Source of the DNA: Phytoactinopolyspora alkaliphila
GTDB lineage: Bacteria; Actinomycetota; Actinomycetes; Jiangellales; Jiangellaceae
Reading direction: 5' to 3'
DNA: 64,000 nt
Assembly (NCBI RefSeq): GCF_010550695.1
Contig: NZ_JAAGOB010000007.1
Coordinates: 62,001-126,000, forward strand
The stretch's first letter is position 1; each line of letters starts with the position of its first letter. The translations under genes were made by a program, and so were the position numbers. Positions 1-6,372 of the stretch are shown in pieces. The notes beneath the pieces were generated by a model, which was not told where the DNA came from, did not search any database, and saw nothing but the letters and a program-made list of their open reading frames with translations.

Positions 1-215
1 TCGAGTTTCCGCTTCTGTCCGACTACTGGCCACATGGAGCGGTGGCTTCATCATACGGTGTACTTGATCAAGAACGCGGCTGTGCGCGTCGGGCAAGCTT
101 TCTTGTCGATGCCAAGGGGAAGGTGCAGTGGAGTGTGGTCAACGCCATACCGCAAGCGCGCGATATCGGGGATTATCGTCGTGCCCTTGCCGGGCTGACG
201 TCCGCGCCGAACTGA
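1..215 (+). CDS. Peroxiredoxin (AhpE-like), 3' end only
   Basis: The open frame entering at base 3 encodes the last 71 residues of a thioredoxin-fold peroxidase and stops at 215. The visible part has the family sequence FPLLSDYWPHG, then a strand reading RASFLVDAKG and the closing DIGDYRRAL helix. These match the C-terminal half of one-Cys/AhpE-type peroxiredoxins that reduce peroxides in the cytoplasm. The peroxidatic cysteine lies upstream of the window and cannot be checked. It is host chromosome: it sits outside the prophage and points toward the tRNA used for integration. Confidence 0.85.
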   Translation, partial: EFPLLSDYWPHGAVASSYGVLDQERGCARRASFLVDAKGKVQWSVVNAIPQARDIGDYRRALAGLTSAPN

Positions 216-230
216 CGGGAAGAGAGAGCT

Positions 231-755
231 ATGCCTTGCTACCGCTGTGGAGCGCGGGAGGCGGACCCGGGCCGGGGTTCGCGGCTGTGGGTCCGTGCCG
301 TTCGTGCCGATCTTCAGGTGCTGGTTTGCCCCGAGTGCCAGCAGGGCCACGGGTGGTCCTCCGACGTCGATCACTGTCCCACCTGTGACGGCACCAATTT
401 GGTGCGCCGGCTCGGCGAGACGGTCTGCCGGACCTGTGAGTCGTCGGCCACGGCGGAGTTTCTCGCTGTGGAGAGCACCATGGATCGGGGGCTGACGGCG
501 ATCGGCGCGGGCGGCCGGCATCGCAGGCCCGACGACGGACGTGACCTCGAGTCGGAAGTCGCCACTGCCATCGATCGGGTGCTGGGCAAACATGCCAAAC
601 GCCCGGCCAACGATCCACCGCGCTATCCGCCTGAGGACGACGAGCCGGCTGAGTCCGGTGATCGCGTCACCGACCCGGCCACGACGCGCGGCGTGCGGGC
701 CGGCGGGGAGACGAAAGGCGAGACGGACCGCTCCAAACGGAGCTGGTTCCGCTGA
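231..755 (+). CDS. Zinc-ribbon protein with four CxxC pairs
   Basis: This 174-residue protein starts 15 bases after the peroxiredoxin stop behind a GGAAGAGAGAG purine tract. CxxC pairs occur at residues 3/6, 33/36, 49/52 and 66/69, enough for two zinc ribbons in the first 70 residues. The rest is charged and probably disordered, ending in SKRSWFR. No enzyme motif is visible. Metal binding is inferred from cysteine spacing and the function is unknown. It is a host gene just upstream of the tRNA-Val attachment site, possibly cotranscribed with the peroxiredoxin. Confidence 0.8.
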   Translation: MPCYRCGAREADPGRGSRLWVRAVRADLQVLVCPECQQGHGWSSDVDHCPTCDGTNLVRRLGETVCRTCESSATAEFLAVESTMDRGLTAIGAGGRHRRPDDGRDLESEVATAIDRVLGKHAKRPANDPPRYPPEDDEPAESGDRVTDPATTRGVRAGGETKGETDRSKRSWFR

Positions 756-842
756 CCCGTGGTCGTGGTGCCCGATTCGGCATTCTTCCACCCCACTGGG
801 TAGGCTGTTCCGGCTGAGGCCGGTCCTCAAGGCCGGCCCACG

Positions 843-914
843 GGGCGCATAGCTCAGCGGTAGAGCACTGGTCTTACAAACCAGGGGTCGTTGGTTCGAA
901 CCCAACTGCGCCCA
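843..914 (+). tRNA. tRNA-Val (anticodon UAC), intact copy at attL
   Basis: A full cloverleaf can be folded. Acceptor GGGCGCA (843-849) pairs with TGCGCCC (907-913). Anticodon stem CTGGT/ACCAG (868-872 and 880-884) encloses loop CTTACAA, with anticodon TAC at 875-877. The T arm contains GGTTCGAACCC. The terminal CCA is not encoded. The 3' half from base 868 is repeated exactly at 44039, so the phage used this gene as its attachment site and its attP restored the tRNA. Confidence 0.97.
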
Positions 915-918
915 CCCC
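868..918 (+). other. attL: attL core (51-bp direct repeat)
   Basis: The 51 bases from the tRNA-Val anticodon stem to four bases past its discriminator are identical to 44039-44089. The flanking bases differ at both ends (A867 versus C44038, A919 versus C44090), which fixes the repeat length. The element between the copies is 43,171 bp including one core. Anticodon-stem to 3'-end identity is typical of tyrosine integrases. Confidence 0.96.
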
Positions 919-965
919 AGCTAACCTGCAATAACACCCGGATCAAAGGTCACTCAGGCGAACGT

Positions 966-986
966 GCTGTACCTGAGGCTGTACCT
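966..986 (+). repeat. Left integrase arm-type sites (two GCTGTACCT repeats)
   Basis: GCTGTACCT occurs at 966-974 and again at 978-986, a 12-bp period, 48 bp inside the left core. The same CTGTACCT word, also in two copies with a 12-bp period, lies at the other end of the prophage (43911-43934). Paired repeats flanking the core are expected for arm-type binding sites of a tyrosine integrase. Binding is inferred. Confidence 0.65.
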
Positions 987-1002
987 TACCCGGGAGGACC
1001 GC

Positions 1003-1257
1003 ATGACCCGCACAGCACGACTCCAGCCCCGACGCGTTATTCGTCGTGGCATTGCCATCATCCTTGCCGCCGTCGCCTTGACGGCCGGCGCAGCCGTCGC
1101 CGCATCGGCCGCCACGGCCCCGCCGAACTTCACCCCCGCACCGCCGTCGTTCCAGATCGGTGGCGGCGACGGCTGCGAGGTTCCGCCACACGTTGGCCAG
1201 CCGCGCACCGCGCCCCCCAACTTCTACTACACGCCGCCGGTCTTCCGGATCGGCTAG
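1003..1257 (+). CDS. Secreted mini-protein with a duplicated APPNF motif
   Basis: This is an 84-residue preprotein. I place the start at ATG 1003, behind GGGAGGACCGC, because the upstream in-frame codons are made by the att arm repeats. Residues about 6-36 form a signal peptide: basic RRVIRRG, a hydrophobic alanine-rich core, then a probable cleavage near ASA. The mature part (about 46 residues) contains two copies of a 15-residue unit, TAPPNFxxxPPxFxIG, around a segment with a single cysteine. It is the prophage gene nearest attL and points away from the lytic genes, which suggests expression in the lysogen. I do not recognise the family. Confidence 0.7.
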   Translation: MTRTARLQPRRVIRRGIAIILAAVALTAGAAVAASAATAPPNFTPAPPSFQIGGGDGCEVPPHVGQPRTAPPNFYYTPPVFRIG

Positions 1258-1268
1258 TCCCACCGACC

Positions 1269-1391
1269 GGCAGCGCCGGCCAACGCCCCGGGGTCTCCCT
1301 CCCGGGTGCCCCGGATGGGATGGCCGGCGCTGCCCTTCATCGGCGGCGTCGGGGTGCAGGGAGACGCCTTCCCGGGTGTACTCACCCCGAC
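1269..1391 (+). other. Structured intergenic region with two large inverted repeats
   Basis: Between the two exported-protein genes, GGCAGCGCCGGCCA (1269-1282) is perfectly inverted at 1321-1334. A second inverted repeat pairs GTCGGGGTG (1348-1356) with CACCCCGAC (1383-1391). The loop of the first contains a further CCCCGGGG/CCCGGG fold. It may be a terminator or attenuator for the upstream gene or a structured leader of the downstream one. No U-tract follows either stem. Confidence 0.5.
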
Positions 1392-1429
1392 GTCGCCCCA
1401 TCGTTTCGATCACAACCTGGGAGACCCAC

Positions 1430-1963
1430 ATGAGCACACCCGAACCACAAGCCCCGACTCGCAAGCCGCGCCGGTGGCCCTGGGTCCTCGCCGTCATCGT
1501 CGCGTTGTTCGTTGGCATCGGCATCGGGCAGGCCACCGGAGACAACGACAACGCCACAGCGGCCGAGACGGCTTCGCCATCGACCGGGTCGGAGCCGAAC
1601 CTCGAGCCCGTCGTCGAGGACGAGCCCGCACCTGAGCCGGAACCGGAGCCCGAGCCGGAACCAGATGCCTATGAGCCCACCGTCGACGACTTCGAACTCG
1701 ACGTCAAGACGCTGGAGAAGCAGTGCTTCGGTAGCGCCGGATGCAACGTGACGTTCCGGATCGAGGTCGCCTACGGCGGTGAACCGCTAGACCCTGACAC
1801 CACCTATGAGGTCATCTACGAGATCGAGGGCGGCGACGATCCGAAGATCAACACGCTGACCATCACCGGAGACAGCTACCGTGTCGACGAGACCGAACGG
1901 ATCGGGACACCGTCGAGCGATTCTGAGCTAGTAGCGATCGTGACGAGCGTTTCGGAGTACTGA
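1430..1963 (+). CDS. Membrane-anchored protein with PE-repeat linker
   Basis: The protein has 177 residues starting at ATG 1430; the longer open frame upstream crosses the stem-loops and is not credible. A basic N-terminus (TRKPRRWP) precedes one transmembrane segment (about 17-35), then an acidic linker with alternating PEPEPEPEPEP, then a roughly 90-residue globular part rich in beta-forming residues. Two close cysteines (QCFGSAGC) could form a disulfide outside the cell. It follows the secreted mini-protein on the plus strand. A surface or periplasmic-space role in the lysogen is inferred; the family is not recognised. Confidence 0.7.
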   Translation: MSTPEPQAPTRKPRRWPWVLAVIVALFVGIGIGQATGDNDNATAAETASPSTGSEPNLEPVVEDEPAPEPEPEPEPEPDAYEPTVDDFELDVKTLEKQCFGSAGCNVTFRIEVAYGGEPLDPDTTYEVIYEIEGGDDPKINTLTITGDSYRVDETERIGTPSSDSELVAIVTSVSEY

Positions 1964-2054
1964 GTCAACACGCCATCGCTGATGTGACAACTGCGGCCCC
2001 GGCCGGTGCTACCAACACCGAGCCGGGGCCTAGACCGCCTAGTAGGAGGCGACC

Positions 2055-2276
2055 ATGGCAAGCATTCTGCCACCGAAAGCGCACGCGGCCGCAGGGCAGT
2101 TGGAGGACGCGCTCACCACGTGGCGCAACGGCACCCGCCCCCACGCCCGCACCAGAGCCGCCGGCGAACGCGCCGTTGCGCTGTGCGGGGACATCATCGT
2201 CGAGTTTCAGAAGCTGCGGGACCAGCTCACGACCGAGCTCGGCCAGTACGATGACGCGCAGAGGAAGGGGACGTGA
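2055..2276 (+). CDS. Small helical protein upstream of the RyR-domain gene
   Basis: The gene encodes 73 residues starting at ATG 2055 behind a strong AGGAGGCGACC site. The composition predicts two amphipathic helices (AAGQLEDALTTW and IIVEFQKLRDQLTTEL) and no membrane segment. Its stop overlaps the next start as TGATG, so the two are translationally coupled and probably work together. A partner or regulator role for the next gene is only inferred from this coupling. I do not recognise the family. Confidence 0.65.
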   Translation: MASILPPKAHAAAGQLEDALTTWRNGTRPHARTRAAGERAVALCGDIIVEFQKLRDQLTTELGQYDDAQRKGT

Positions 2277-3169
2277 TGGAGCCGCAGGAGCTAGGCCCGG
2301 AAGCCGTGCAGAGTATTTACGCCAGGGAGTCGCAGGAACTAAACGCTGTCGGGTTCGCCCTTAGTCAGGTCGGTGAACTTCCCATGCATATCCTTCGCGC
2401 GGACGGTGGCGCGGTCAGGTCAGCTTGTATCGAGTCGTTCTTCTTGAATGTACGACTCCTTGCCGACTTCCTCGTGAAGAACCCCAGCGCCAAGGATTTC
2501 TCGTGCCGAGACTTCGGATGGACGCCGGAGGCGACGGAGGCTGAGGAAAGGCTGTATACGAAGGACGACCATACGACAATGTGGTACCTGGCGTCGCAGC
2601 ACCTCGCGCATTTCAGCAAAGAGCGAATCGTGGATCCGGCATCGTATGTGCCACCAACCGAGCTACCAATCTTGCTGAAAGCTGCTGGGTCCGCAGTCTT
2701 CGAGGTCATGGGACGGTTTGTGTCATTTCTTCGTGCGCGGAATCATCAGTACGTTGACCTGATCGACTACGAACGCAGCCGCGACCTCTTCGAGCGGGAG
2801 TGGGTCGCCACCGCGCGTTCGCCAGCATTGTCCGCCGAAGAGATCGCCCGCGTCTGCCACGAGGCCAACCGTGCCCTCCAGCTCGTCGACGGCGACCCGG
2901 CACCATCCCGGCCGTGGGATGACGCCCCGACATGGCAACGCGAGTCGGCCGTCGCGGGCGTTCGCAACGCGCTTGCAGAAACGCACGATCCCGCCGCACA
3001 CCACCAGGCGTGGGTTGACGCGAAGGCTGCCGACGGATGGACATACGGGACCACGAAGGACCCCGAGGCGCGCACCCACCCGTGCATGCTGCCCTACGAT
3101 GATTTGCCCGCGAATCAGCGTCGCAAGGATGTGCTGTTCCTCAGCATCGTCAATTCGCTCACGCAATGA
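2276..3169 (+). CDS. RyR-domain protein with unknown helical N-terminal domain
   Basis: The protein has 297 residues (ATG 2276; GTG 2273 is an alternative). The C-terminal 105 residues read like the RyR domain (PF02026) common in phages: IARVCHEANRALQ, then AWVDAKAADGWTYGTTKD, HPCMLPYDDLP and a closing KDVLFLSIV helix. RyR domains are proposed to bind nucleotide-like ligands. Phage copies are, as far as I know, usually stand-alone and about 100-130 residues. Here about 185 extra residues precede it, mainly helical, with an SACIESFFLNVRLLADF helix. A defence or superinfection role is plausible for a plus-strand cargo gene but is not shown by the sequence. Confidence 0.75.
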   Translation: MEPQELGPEAVQSIYARESQELNAVGFALSQVGELPMHILRADGGAVRSACIESFFLNVRLLADFLVKNPSAKDFSCRDFGWTPEATEAEERLYTKDDHTTMWYLASQHLAHFSKERIVDPASYVPPTELPILLKAAGSAVFEVMGRFVSFLRARNHQYVDLIDYERSRDLFEREWVATARSPALSAEEIARVCHEANRALQLVDGDPAPSRPWDDAPTWQRESAVAGVRNALAETHDPAAHHQAWVDAKAADGWTYGTTKDPEARTHPCMLPYDDLPANQRRKDVLFLSIVNSLTQ

Positions 3170-3170
3170 A

Positions 3171-3176
3171 TAACGT
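3171..3176 (+). promoter_or_regulatory. Possible leaderless -10 (TAACGT) for the gene at 3183
   Basis: TAACGT lies 6 nt before GTG 3183 and there is no purine-rich ribosome site. The spacing matches the leaderless signals at 4931, 30493, 33345, 33831, 40874 and 40942. No -35 is evident, so this is the weakest member of the set. Confidence 0.35.
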
Positions 3177-3182
3177 GTGCGC

Positions 3183-3353
3183 GTGATCACTGTCGAGGTC
3201 GGCTACACCACGGTCCGCCCCGTCATCCCTGATCAGCACACGTCGTGGGTGCTCGTCGGCGAGGATCGGCCGGTGGAGGCACAGTTGATCGCGGCCCAGA
3301 TAGTGGCGTCACACTGCGAGATGGTCACGTCGACGCGCCTGGTGCGAACGTAA
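3183..3353 (+). CDS. Small conserved-type actinobacterial protein, 56 residues
   Basis: A GTG-started frame of 56 residues begins MITVEVGYTTVRP and ends at TAA 3351. It resembles short phage and integrated-element proteins with a T(T/V)RPVxPDxHTxW start and a helix carrying AAQIVASHCEMVTSTR. It starts 13 bases after the RyR gene stop and has no ribosome binding site, so it may be leaderless or coupled. Function unknown. The frame is short, but the protein-like composition supports it. Confidence 0.55.
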   Translation: MITVEVGYTTVRPVIPDQHTSWVLVGEDRPVEAQLIAAQIVASHCEMVTSTRLVRT

Positions 3354-3586
3354 CGATCCCGACATCAGGTATGGATCATGCGCTTTCCGGCTGGCAGGAT
3401 GAGGAGCTCTTGGTGTACGAGCAGATCCGCACGCAGAGGGGTGGGCCTTGACCTGTCGAGGCAAAGGTAATGCACGCGGTGGTGGTGCGGCCGCCGCTGG
3501 CCACGGAAGCCGCTGGGTCGCGACACGAGCGACATGGCGTGCGACACTAGATATGTCGCCAGGCGCCACCGAAGGAGGTGACACTT

Positions 3587-4201
3587 ATGGCGTTCCCACA
3601 GAGGCTGGCCTCAGTTCTCACGGGCGCAACCTATGCGCAGTTGAACCGATGGCGAGATAAGGGCTTGGTGATTCCCGAGGTCAGGCCGTACCGGCCGCCA
3701 CTGTACTCGTTCCGCGACCTGATCTTACTTCGGTCACTGGTACGCCTCAGGGCGTCGACCTCGATGCAGAAAGTCAGCAAGGCGTTTCGGAACCTCGATC
3801 TGGTTGATCTTACCGAACATCCTTCCGAGTACAAGTTCGGAACTGATGGAAAGACCGTCTATGCAGGTCTGAACACGGGGGAGGCTATTGACCTTACAAA
3901 TAAGGTCGGGCAGATCGATTTTTTCACGTTTGAGCAGTTGATTGAGCGGTTCAAGAATTTTCGGGACGAGGAAGTGGTGAACTTCCGCCATCCATCGAAA
4001 CACGTGGAGGTCAAACTTCAGCGCATGGGCGGTTGGCCTACGATATCCGGGACACGAGTTCCCTATGACACGATCGCGGACCTGGTTGATTACCGCACCG
4101 TCTTTCCCAAGGACGTCCCTCATTTTTATCCAACCGTGTCGGCTGAGGCAGCGGAAGACGCCGTAAGATTCCAGCAACGAGTTGAGGCGGTGGCGGGTTG
4201 A
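3587..4201 (+). CDS. DUF433-family antitoxin with MerR-like HTH
   Basis: The protein has 204 residues. AAGGAGGTG at 3572-3580 is a near-perfect ribosome site and selects ATG 3587 over the GTG at 3578, which lies inside it. Residues about 5-70 resemble a MerR-type winged helix (LTGATYAQLNRWRDKG, then YSFRDLILLRSL). The last 60 carry the DUF433 pattern (GGWPTISGTRVPYDTIADLV), the fold seen in VapB-like antitoxins paired with DUF5615 toxins. The stop overlaps the next start, as expected for a toxin-antitoxin operon. It probably neutralises the toxin and represses its own promoter. Confidence 0.8.
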   Translation: MAFPQRLASVLTGATYAQLNRWRDKGLVIPEVRPYRPPLYSFRDLILLRSLVRLRASTSMQKVSKAFRNLDLVDLTEHPSEYKFGTDGKTVYAGLNTGEAIDLTNKVGQIDFFTFEQLIERFKNFRDEEVVNFRHPSKHVEVKLQRMGGWPTISGTRVPYDTIADLVDYRTVFPKDVPHFYPTVSAEAAEDAVRFQQRVEAVAG

Positions 4202-4611
4202 GGCGCCGCTTTTTCATTGACGAGAATCTTTCACCCGAACTTGAAAATCCGCTAGATCGAGTGTTCAGGCAACACAAGTTCACAAGTGCACGTAGAGCCG
4301 CTTTGCTCGGAACCGACGACCAAGACCTTTTCAGGGAGCTTTCCGCTCGACGTTACGGTGCGATAATTACTGAAGATCGCGAACAACTCGAAGCGCAATA
4401 CGAGCGGGCTGCATTGCGGGACGCAGGTCTCCATTGGCTAGGAGTCCCGAAGGTGCCAGCCAGAGGCATCGCTCAGATCGTTTACGCCACATCTGTGATT
4501 GTTCCTGCGGTGCTCTATGTCCTCGAAAATTGGCACGATATCCCGACGGCCTACTTCGCTCGTGAGCCCCGCATGGGCGACCACTCGGTTATCACTTGTG
4601 AAGCGCTCTGA
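4198..4611 (+). CDS. PIN-like DUF5615-family toxin
   Basis: The protein has 137 residues, starting with TTG 4198 inside the antitoxin stop (TTGA). The N-terminus RRFFIDENLSPEL has the FxxDxNL strand typical of the PIN-like DUF5615/Mut7-C fold. A second acidic cluster, ALLGTDDQDLF, and the strand GAIITEDREQ follow at about residues 40-63, so the usual acidic metal-binding positions are present. Adjacent DUF433 and DUF5615 genes are an established putative toxin-antitoxin arrangement. RNase activity is inferred. Its lower GC, with several AT-rich stretches, suggests separate acquisition. Confidence 0.78.
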   Translation: MRRRFFIDENLSPELENPLDRVFRQHKFTSARRAALLGTDDQDLFRELSARRYGAIITEDREQLEAQYERAALRDAGLHWLGVPKVPARGIAQIVYATSVIVPAVLYVLENWHDIPTAYFAREPRMGDHSVITCEAL

Positions 4612-4924
4612 TCTCGCAGGCCGAAGTTGAGTGCTTAACATCGGGTGACGATCGATACACGTCGCACGGCTTCAACCAGCACCCATTCGTGTTGAGCCGC
4701 CCTCCGGAGCGGAGGATCTCGACGTAGACGTGCTTGGCGTCCCAGCGGCGCGCGACGCCCTCGACGTACTCGACGCCGTCACGTTCCCAGATGACGCGGG
4801 CACGGACGGGGACGCCGGGGTGGTGGGTCCGGTAGCTGCGCGGGTTCGCCGGCCAGTGGGTGTTCAGGATGGCCTGCTCCCGCAGTAGGTGCGGCGGTCG
4901 CATCCTGTCCTTGCCGAGCCCCAT
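4592..4924 (-). CDS. Small prophage protein on its own leaderless promoter
   Basis: The protein has 110 residues, ATG at 4924. The centre contains a strand-rich segment, VPVRARVIWERDGVEYVEGVA, followed by WDAKHVYVEIL, which looks like a small beta-barrel of the kind found in short actinophage proteins. The C-terminus overlaps the toxin gene tail by 20 bp in convergent orientation. No ribosome site precedes the start, but a perfect TATACT lies 6 nt upstream. Function unknown. Confidence 0.6.
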   Translation of the reverse strand: MGLGKDRMRPPHLLREQAILNTHWPANPRSYRTHHPGVPVRARVIWERDGVEYVEGVARRWDAKHVYVEILRSGGRLNTNGCWLKPCDVYRSSPDVKHSTSACEIRALHK

Positions 4925-4930
4925 GGGACC

Positions 4931-4936
4931 AGTATA
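4931..4936 (-). promoter_or_regulatory. Leaderless -10 element (TATACT) for the gene ending at 4592
   Basis: Reading the minus strand, TATACT is followed by GGTCCC and then the ATG at 4924, so transcription would begin at the start codon. No convincing -35 hexamer is seen at 17-18 bp. Confidence 0.6.
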
Positions 4937-5170
4937 GAACGTGTGTTCGGATCAATGGCCTTCGAACGACAAGTGGGCCCCACTCGGCCAGAAAGGGCCG
5001 AGCAGGGCTCGCGTTCGTGGGGATCTCGCCGGACCATGCCTCCCCCGTGGTGGCATCTACGTGGCCGGTGACCGGCGCCCGACGAGACGCCCCGATTGGC
5101 CCGAGCGTACTTGGGACTTGGTGGCGTGACACGGGGGCGAATTCTGCCGGGCGTTTTCAGGTGTCTAATA

Positions 5171-5199
5171 TTGACAGGACGGCCTCATTCCTGTACTTT
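5171..5199 (+). promoter_or_regulatory. Sigma-70-type promoter TTGACA-N17-TACTTT
   Basis: A consensus -35 TTGACA (5171-5176) is separated by 17 bp from TACTTT (5194-5199). The expected start, near 5206, gives a leader of about 40 nt containing GAGAGGAGGTGAG before ATG 5249. The rest of 4937-5170 shows no gene. Confidence 0.75.
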
Positions 5200-5248
5200 T
5201 TGGGTATCGGCAAACGCCGGTATACAACTAAAGAGAGGAGGTGAGCCG

Positions 5249-5425
5249 ATGGCGAAACTCATTGAGGAGCTAGACCTCGACGAGGCCCGCGACGCTTACA
5301 GGCGGCACATGTGGGCCGGGCTGGAGCATGGCAACCGGGGCGATGTTGACCGGGCTACGCGGGCATGCGAGACGGCGATGTTGATCCTGATCCACATCAC
5401 CGACCTCGTCAACGACGAGGGCTAG
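5249..5425 (+). CDS. Small acidic helical protein, 58 residues
   Basis: The longer frame is cut back to ATG 5249, seven bases after a strong GGAGGTGAG site and downstream of the TTGACA promoter. It is predicted to be almost entirely helical (LIEELDLDEARDAYRRHM, then an ALxxGNRGDVDRAxRACE helix that recalls a single TPR-like hairpin). No membrane segment. A perfect 12-bp stem-loop follows the stop at six bases, so it forms its own transcription unit in the lysogeny-side cargo. Function unknown. Confidence 0.65.
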   Translation: MAKLIEELDLDEARDAYRRHMWAGLEHGNRGDVDRATRACETAMLILIHITDLVNDEG

Positions 5426-5430
5426 CGAAC

Positions 5431-5461
5431 GGACCCGGCCAAGAGCTAGTTGGCCGGGTCC
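5431..5461 (+). terminator. Stem-loop terminator, 12-bp perfect stem
   Basis: GGACCCGGCCAA (5431-5442) pairs perfectly with TTGGCCGGGTCC (5450-5461) around a 7-nt loop. No U-tract follows, which is common in actinobacterial terminators. It lies directly after the 58-residue gene. Confidence 0.7.
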
Positions 5462-5509
5462 ACCCCTCAATGTAGCGCCGCCATCGGAAGAACCACAAGC
5501 ACCACAACG

Positions 5510-5540
5510 GGGGTGGCCTGGCACCTCGCCAGGCCACCCC
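5510..5540 (+). terminator. Second stem-loop, 12-bp perfect stem
   Basis: GGGGTGGCCTGG (5510-5521) pairs perfectly with CCAGGCCACCCC (5529-5540), loop CACCTCG. It sits 34 bp before the ribbon-helix-helix gene. It may be a second terminator or an attenuator for that gene, which shows no clear promoter after the hairpin. Confidence 0.5.
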
Positions 5541-5574
5541 GGGCACCAGAATCGCACTACACGAGGACGACAAC

Positions 5575-5955
5575 ATGACTGAACACATCGCATACGCCGC
5601 GACCGGCGAACACCTACTGTTCCGCTCCCTGGACAAGCTGGCTCGCCGCCTCGGCGGCACCAGTTGGGAGCCCGGCGACCCCGCCGCGAAGGGACTGCAA
5701 ACCATCGTGATCTACCGCGGCCGCCGGCCGAACCGCACAGAGGTCACCACCGTGAAGGTGCCGGCCGAGGCGCTCGACGTCGCCGACCAGCCGCAGCGGC
5801 ACGGCCGCCCGAACACCGGAACCCTCATCAACGGCGTGCGGCTGCCCGACGAGCTGCTTGCTGAGGTGGACGCCTACGCCACTGCCGAGGGTCTCAGCCG
5901 CGCCGCGGCCGTGCGGGCGCTACTCACGCACGCGGTGAACGACCTCAAGCGTTGA
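5575..5955 (+). CDS. Ribbon-helix-helix DNA-binding protein
   Basis: The protein has 126 residues, ATG 5575 behind ACGAGGACGAC. Residues about 85-125 form a CopG/Arc-type ribbon-helix-helix: strand TLINGVRLPDELL, helix AEVDAYATAEG, turn, helix RAAAVRALLTHAV. The N-terminal 80 residues are mixed alpha/beta with a basic RGRRPNRTE stretch and are not recognised. It probably binds DNA as a dimer. The gene converges on the late operon across a bidirectional hairpin. It could be an orphan antitoxin, but no toxin follows. Confidence 0.7.
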   Translation: MTEHIAYAATGEHLLFRSLDKLARRLGGTSWEPGDPAAKGLQTIVIYRGRRPNRTEVTTVKVPAEALDVADQPQRHGRPNTGTLINGVRLPDELLAEVDAYATAEGLSRAAAVRALLTHAVNDLKR

Positions 5956-5976
5956 GCAACGGCACACGTGACAAAG

Positions 5977-6009
5977 CCGCCCCGCCGGCCGTGAAGGCCA
6001 GCGGGGCGG
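5977..6009. terminator. Bidirectional terminator at the end of the late operon
   Basis: CCGCCCCGC (5977-5985) pairs with GCGGGGCGG (6001-6009). The stem extends inward through GGCC/GGCC after one mismatch. It lies between convergent genes (stops at 5955 plus and 6073 minus), so it can end both the cargo and the long minus-strand structural transcript. Confidence 0.7.
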
Positions 6010-6072
6010 TGGGAGGGTTCCTCCGGGCGGAACCGGAGAAGCTGTCAGTGAAGGCGGGCGGCTGCCGATCGG

Positions 6073-6372
6073 CTACCGGTCGCGGATCATGAACTTCACG
6101 GTCGCGTCCTTCGTCCTGCCTTGGGCGGTGGTGATGCGGCATGTCACGTTGACGTCGGTGCCGCGGTTGCCGCCAGATATCCACGCGATCACCACCCCGT
6201 CGACGACGCTGCTGTCGTCGACCGTGAGGGTGTCGCTTTCGGGCACGATGAACTCGTGGCTGGTGATCGTGTCGCCGTCGGTGAGCCAATCGGCGGCAGT
6301 CCAGGCGTAGTCGAGCCGGTCGTCGGGGTCCTTCACGGTGACGTTCGGAGAGACAGCAGCGGCGAGGTTCAT
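6073..6372 (-). CDS. Fibre-tail adaptor-like protein
   Basis: The protein has 99 residues, ATG 6372, overlapping the fibre stop as ATGA. The sequence reads KDPDDRLDYAWTAADWL, TITSHEFIVPE, then VVIAWISGG and TCRITTAQGRTKD. This is the pattern of the short beta-sandwich proteins annotated as phage fibre-tail adaptors next to tail-fibre genes. The longer upstream frame overlaps the fibre and was not used. It is the last gene of the late operon, so its product probably acts at the tail tip. Confidence 0.7.
   Translation of the reverse strand: MNLAAAVSPNVTVKDPDDRLDYAWTAADWLTDGDTITSHEFIVPESDTLTVDDSSVVDGVVIAWISGGNRGTDVNVTCRITTAQGRTKDATVKFMIRDR

Noticed and set aside
51-905. Long minus-strand frame beginning GSNQRPLVCKT
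   Set aside because: Its start lies in the complement of tRNA-Val and it runs antisense through the zinc-ribbon gene. GSNQRP-type N-termini are a familiar artefact of antisense tRNA translation.
3371-3451. 26-codon frame MDHALSGWQDEELLVYEQIR
   Set aside because: Protein-like but very short, with no ribosome site or overlap. Insufficient support to call a gene.
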